Positions 62,402 to 64,000 of a DNA stretch of 64,000 bases are shown one piece after another; position 1 is the stretch's first letter, and every line of letters starts with the position of its first letter. The position numbers and the translations under genes are program-made. Source of the DNA: Streptomyces endophytica. Its GTDB lineage: Bacteria; Actinomycetota; Actinomycetes; Streptomycetales; Streptomycetaceae. Where the stretch lies: positions 2,046,001 to 2,110,000 of the forward strand of contig NZ_CP110636.1 in NCBI RefSeq assembly GCF_026153355.1, read 5' to 3'. Under the pieces are notes generated by a model. It did no database searches. It worked only from the letters and a program-made list of their open reading frames with translations, and was not told the origin of the DNA.

Positions 62402-62575
62402 ATGCAGGTCGGCGGGTCGGCTGACCCGTCGGACGCCAGCGACGGCGCCGGGCCCTCGGGCCCGAGGGAGGAAGCCCGGTGAGAATCCGGCGCGGTCCCG
62501 CCACTGTGAACCCGGCCGGAGCCGGGTGAGTCAGGAACTCCCGCCGTCCTTACGACCACCCGGGGCGCGGACACC
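62402..62575 (+). promoter_or_regulatory. Cobalamin riboswitch upstream of cobN
   Basis: Canonical elements in order: GGGAGGAAGCCCGGTGAGAA (from 62466), the B12 box GGTCCCGCCACTGTGA (62494-62509), and AGTCAGGAACTCCCGCC (62530-62546). The conserved kissing-loop and receptor sequences fit the AdoCbl class. It ends about 20 bases before the cobN ATG, so ligand binding probably blocks translation or stops transcription at the GGGG/CCCC hairpin near 62560-62578. No such element precedes cobG or cobL. Confidence 0.93.
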
Positions 62576-62596
62576 CCGAGGAAGGCCAGCGCTCGC

Positions 62597-64000
62597 ATGC
62601 TGCATTCGTCCGGGGACCACCCCGCGGCCCCCCGAATCCTGCTGCTGTCGACCTCCGACACCGACCTGCTCAGTGCCCGCGCGGCCACCGGCCCGGTGGC
62701 GTACCGGCTCGCCAACCCCGCCCGCCTCGACGTCACCGAGCTGCCCGCCCTGCTCGACGGCACCGACCTCGTCGTCGTGCGCCTCCTCGGCGGCATCCGC
62801 GCCTGGCAGGAGGGCCTCGACCTGCTGCTCGCCGAGGGCCAGCACCGGCCGGTGGTCGTCCTCACCGGCGAACAGGCCCCGGACGCCCAGCTCATGGAGC
62901 AGTCCACGGTCCCGGTCGGCATCGCGGCCGAGGCGCACGCCTATCTCGCGCACGGCGGTCCGGCGAACCTCGAACAGCTCGCGCGCTTCCTCTCCGACAC
63001 CGTGCTGCTCACCGGCCACGGCTTCGAACCGCCCGTGCCCGCCCCCACCTGGGGCCGCCTGGAGCGACCGGCCGCCGACGGCACCGGCCCGGTCGTGGCC
63101 GTGCTCTACTACCGCGCCCACCACATGAGCGGCAACACCGGCTTCGTGCACGAACTGTGCGCGCAGATCGAGGCGGCCGGCGGCCGCCCGCTCTCCCTGT
63201 ACGTCGCCTCGCTGCGCGCCCCCGAGGCCGAACTCATCGACGCGCTGCGGACCACCGACGCCATCGTCACCACCGTCCTCGCCGCCGGCGGCACCAAGCC
63301 CGCCGAGGCCGGCGCCGGCGGTGACGACGAGTCCTGGGACGCCGGCGCGCTGGCCGCGCTGGACGTCCCGATCCTCCAGGCGCTGTGCCTGACCGGGCCG
63401 CGGAGCGCCTGGGAGGAGAACGACGAGGGCCTCTCGCCGCTCGACGCCGCCTCGCAGATCGCCGTCCCGGAGTTCGACGGCCGGCTGATCACCGTGCCGT
63501 TCTCCTTCAAGGAGGTCGACGAGGACGGCCTGCCGGTCTACGTCGCCGACCCCGAGCGGGCCGCCCGGGTCGCCGGCATCGCCGTACGCCACGCCCGGCT
63601 GCGCCACCTCCCCAACGCCGACAAGCGCCTGGCGCTGGTGCTCTCGGCCTACCCCACCAAGCACTCCCGGATCGGCAACGCCGTCGGGCTGGACACCCCG
63701 GCTTCCGCCGTCGAACTGCTGCGGCGGCTGCGCGCGGACGGCTACGACTTCGGCGACGAGAGCGCCGAGCCCGTCCCCGGCCTCGCATCCGGTGACGGCG
63801 ACGAGCTGATCTACGCCCTCATCGAGGCCGGCGGCCACGACCAGGAGTGGCTCACCGAGGAGCAGCTGGCCCGCAACCCGGTCCGCATCCCGGCCGCCGA
63901 CTACCGGCGCTGGTACGCCACCCTCCCGGAGGAGCTGCGCACTTCGGTGGAGCGGCACTGGGGGCCGCCGCCGGGCGAGATGTTCGTGGACCGCACCCAC
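62597..64000 (+). CDS. cobN: Cobaltochelatase CobN subunit, N-terminal part (3' truncated by window)
   Basis: The open frame runs from the ATG at 62597 to the window end, 468 codons. Beginning MLHSSGDHPAAPRILLLSTS, it matches the N-terminal part of the CobN magnesium-chelatase-H-like protein: VVAVLYYRAHHMSGNTGFVH, DAIVTTVLAAGG, CLTGPRSAWEENDEGLSPLD, LVLSAYPTKHSRIGNAVGLD. CobN is the large subunit of the ATP-dependent aerobic cobaltochelatase, normally ~1,200-1,300 residues, so roughly two thirds are missing to the right. Regulated by the riboswitch directly upstream. Confidence 0.95.
   Translation, partial: MLHSSGDHPAAPRILLLSTSDTDLLSARAATGPVAYRLANPARLDVTELPALLDGTDLVVVRLLGGIRAWQEGLDLLLAEGQHRPVVVLTGEQAPDAQLMEQSTVPVGIAAEAHAYLAHGGPANLEQLARFLSDTVLLTGHGFEPPVPAPTWGRLERPAADGTGPVVAVLYYRAHHMSGNTGFVHELCAQIEAAGGRPLSLYVASLRAPEAELIDALRTTDAIVTTVLAAGGTKPAEAGAGGDDESWDAGALAALDVPILQALCLTGPRSAWEENDEGLSPLDAASQIAVPEFDGRLITVPFSFKEVDEDGLPVYVADPERAARVAGIAVRHARLRHLPNADKRLALVLSAYPTKHSRIGNAVGLDTPASAVELLRRLRADGYDFGDESAEPVPGLASGDGDELIYALIEAGGHDQEWLTEEQLARNPVRIPAADYRRWYATLPEELRTSVERHWGPPPGEMFVDRTH

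Noticed and set aside
1..64000. tRNA, rRNA, CRISPR arrays, insertion sequences or prophage genes.
   Set aside because: I saw no repeat-spacer pattern, no cloverleaf-like segment and no transposase or phage-like protein; a tRNA could be missed by eye.
36494..64000. Further parS copies in the right half.
   Set aside because: CACGTG hexamers occur, but none is flanked by GTTT/AAAC; the motif does not continue past 36,494.

Overview
The window is very GC-rich actinobacterial chromosome with frequent GTG and TTG starts, strong third-position GC bias, TTA codons restricted to regulatory and accessory genes, and mycothiol-type and SARP genes. It is almost certainly Streptomyces or a close relative. 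Eleven exact copies of the Streptomyces parS palindrome GTTTCACGTGAAAC, plus one half-site, lie between 0.67 and 36.5 kb, and none follow to the right. Together with housekeeping genes (aspS, metG, a branched-chain/pyruvate-type E2), this places the window on one flank of the oriC-proximal parS cluster, with the left end probably nearer oriC.

Layout. 0-9 kb: tail of a 2-oxoacid dehydrogenase E2 gene, AraC and GntR regulators, an MFS transporter, a GNAT-Nudix fusion, a mycothiol-dependent isomerase, a LURP-one protein and a thioredoxin/NHL protein. 9-13 kb: a leftward group of exported proteins (two DUF4232 lipoproteins, a DUF4232-like membrane HTH neighbour and an NlpC/P60-like enzyme). 13-24 kb: an AfsR-type regulator coupled to aminopeptidase apeB, an acyl-CoA dehydrogenase, SseB-like and pirin proteins, an AI-2E transporter and a SpoIIE-type phosphatase. 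24-30 kb: aspS, a GT-C-like membrane protein and metG. 30-43 kb: a VWA protein with a huge acidic Ala/Pro linker, an esterase, a deacetylase remnant, an osmoprotectant-type ABC transporter split into two convergent units, an orphan response regulator, an oxidoreductase, membrane proteins and a CDF metal exporter. 43-51 kb: an accessory block rich in TTA codons (a large SARP, a small secreted peptide, a divergent STAND/TPR protein with a RHIM-like N-terminal motif, and a TagB/TagF-like transferase with a coupled unknown). 51.6-64 kb: cobalamin (corrin ring) genes cobL, cobM, cbiD, cobK, cobG, cobH, cobIJ and riboswitch-controlled cobN, interrupted by a BldB/WhiJ-style XRE-DUF397 cassette.

The cobalamin genes form a functional set spanning precorrin-2 methylation to cobalt insertion, mixing genes usually called aerobic (cobG, cobN) and anaerobic (cbiD). 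Six apparent single-base deletions (three in the NHL gene, two in essential metG, one in the ABC substrate-binding gene) suggest sequence errors in C/G runs more than real pseudogenes. The most interesting features are the paired parS sites, several of them built into transcription-terminator-like hairpins, and the TTA-containing SARP/STAND/peptide block.
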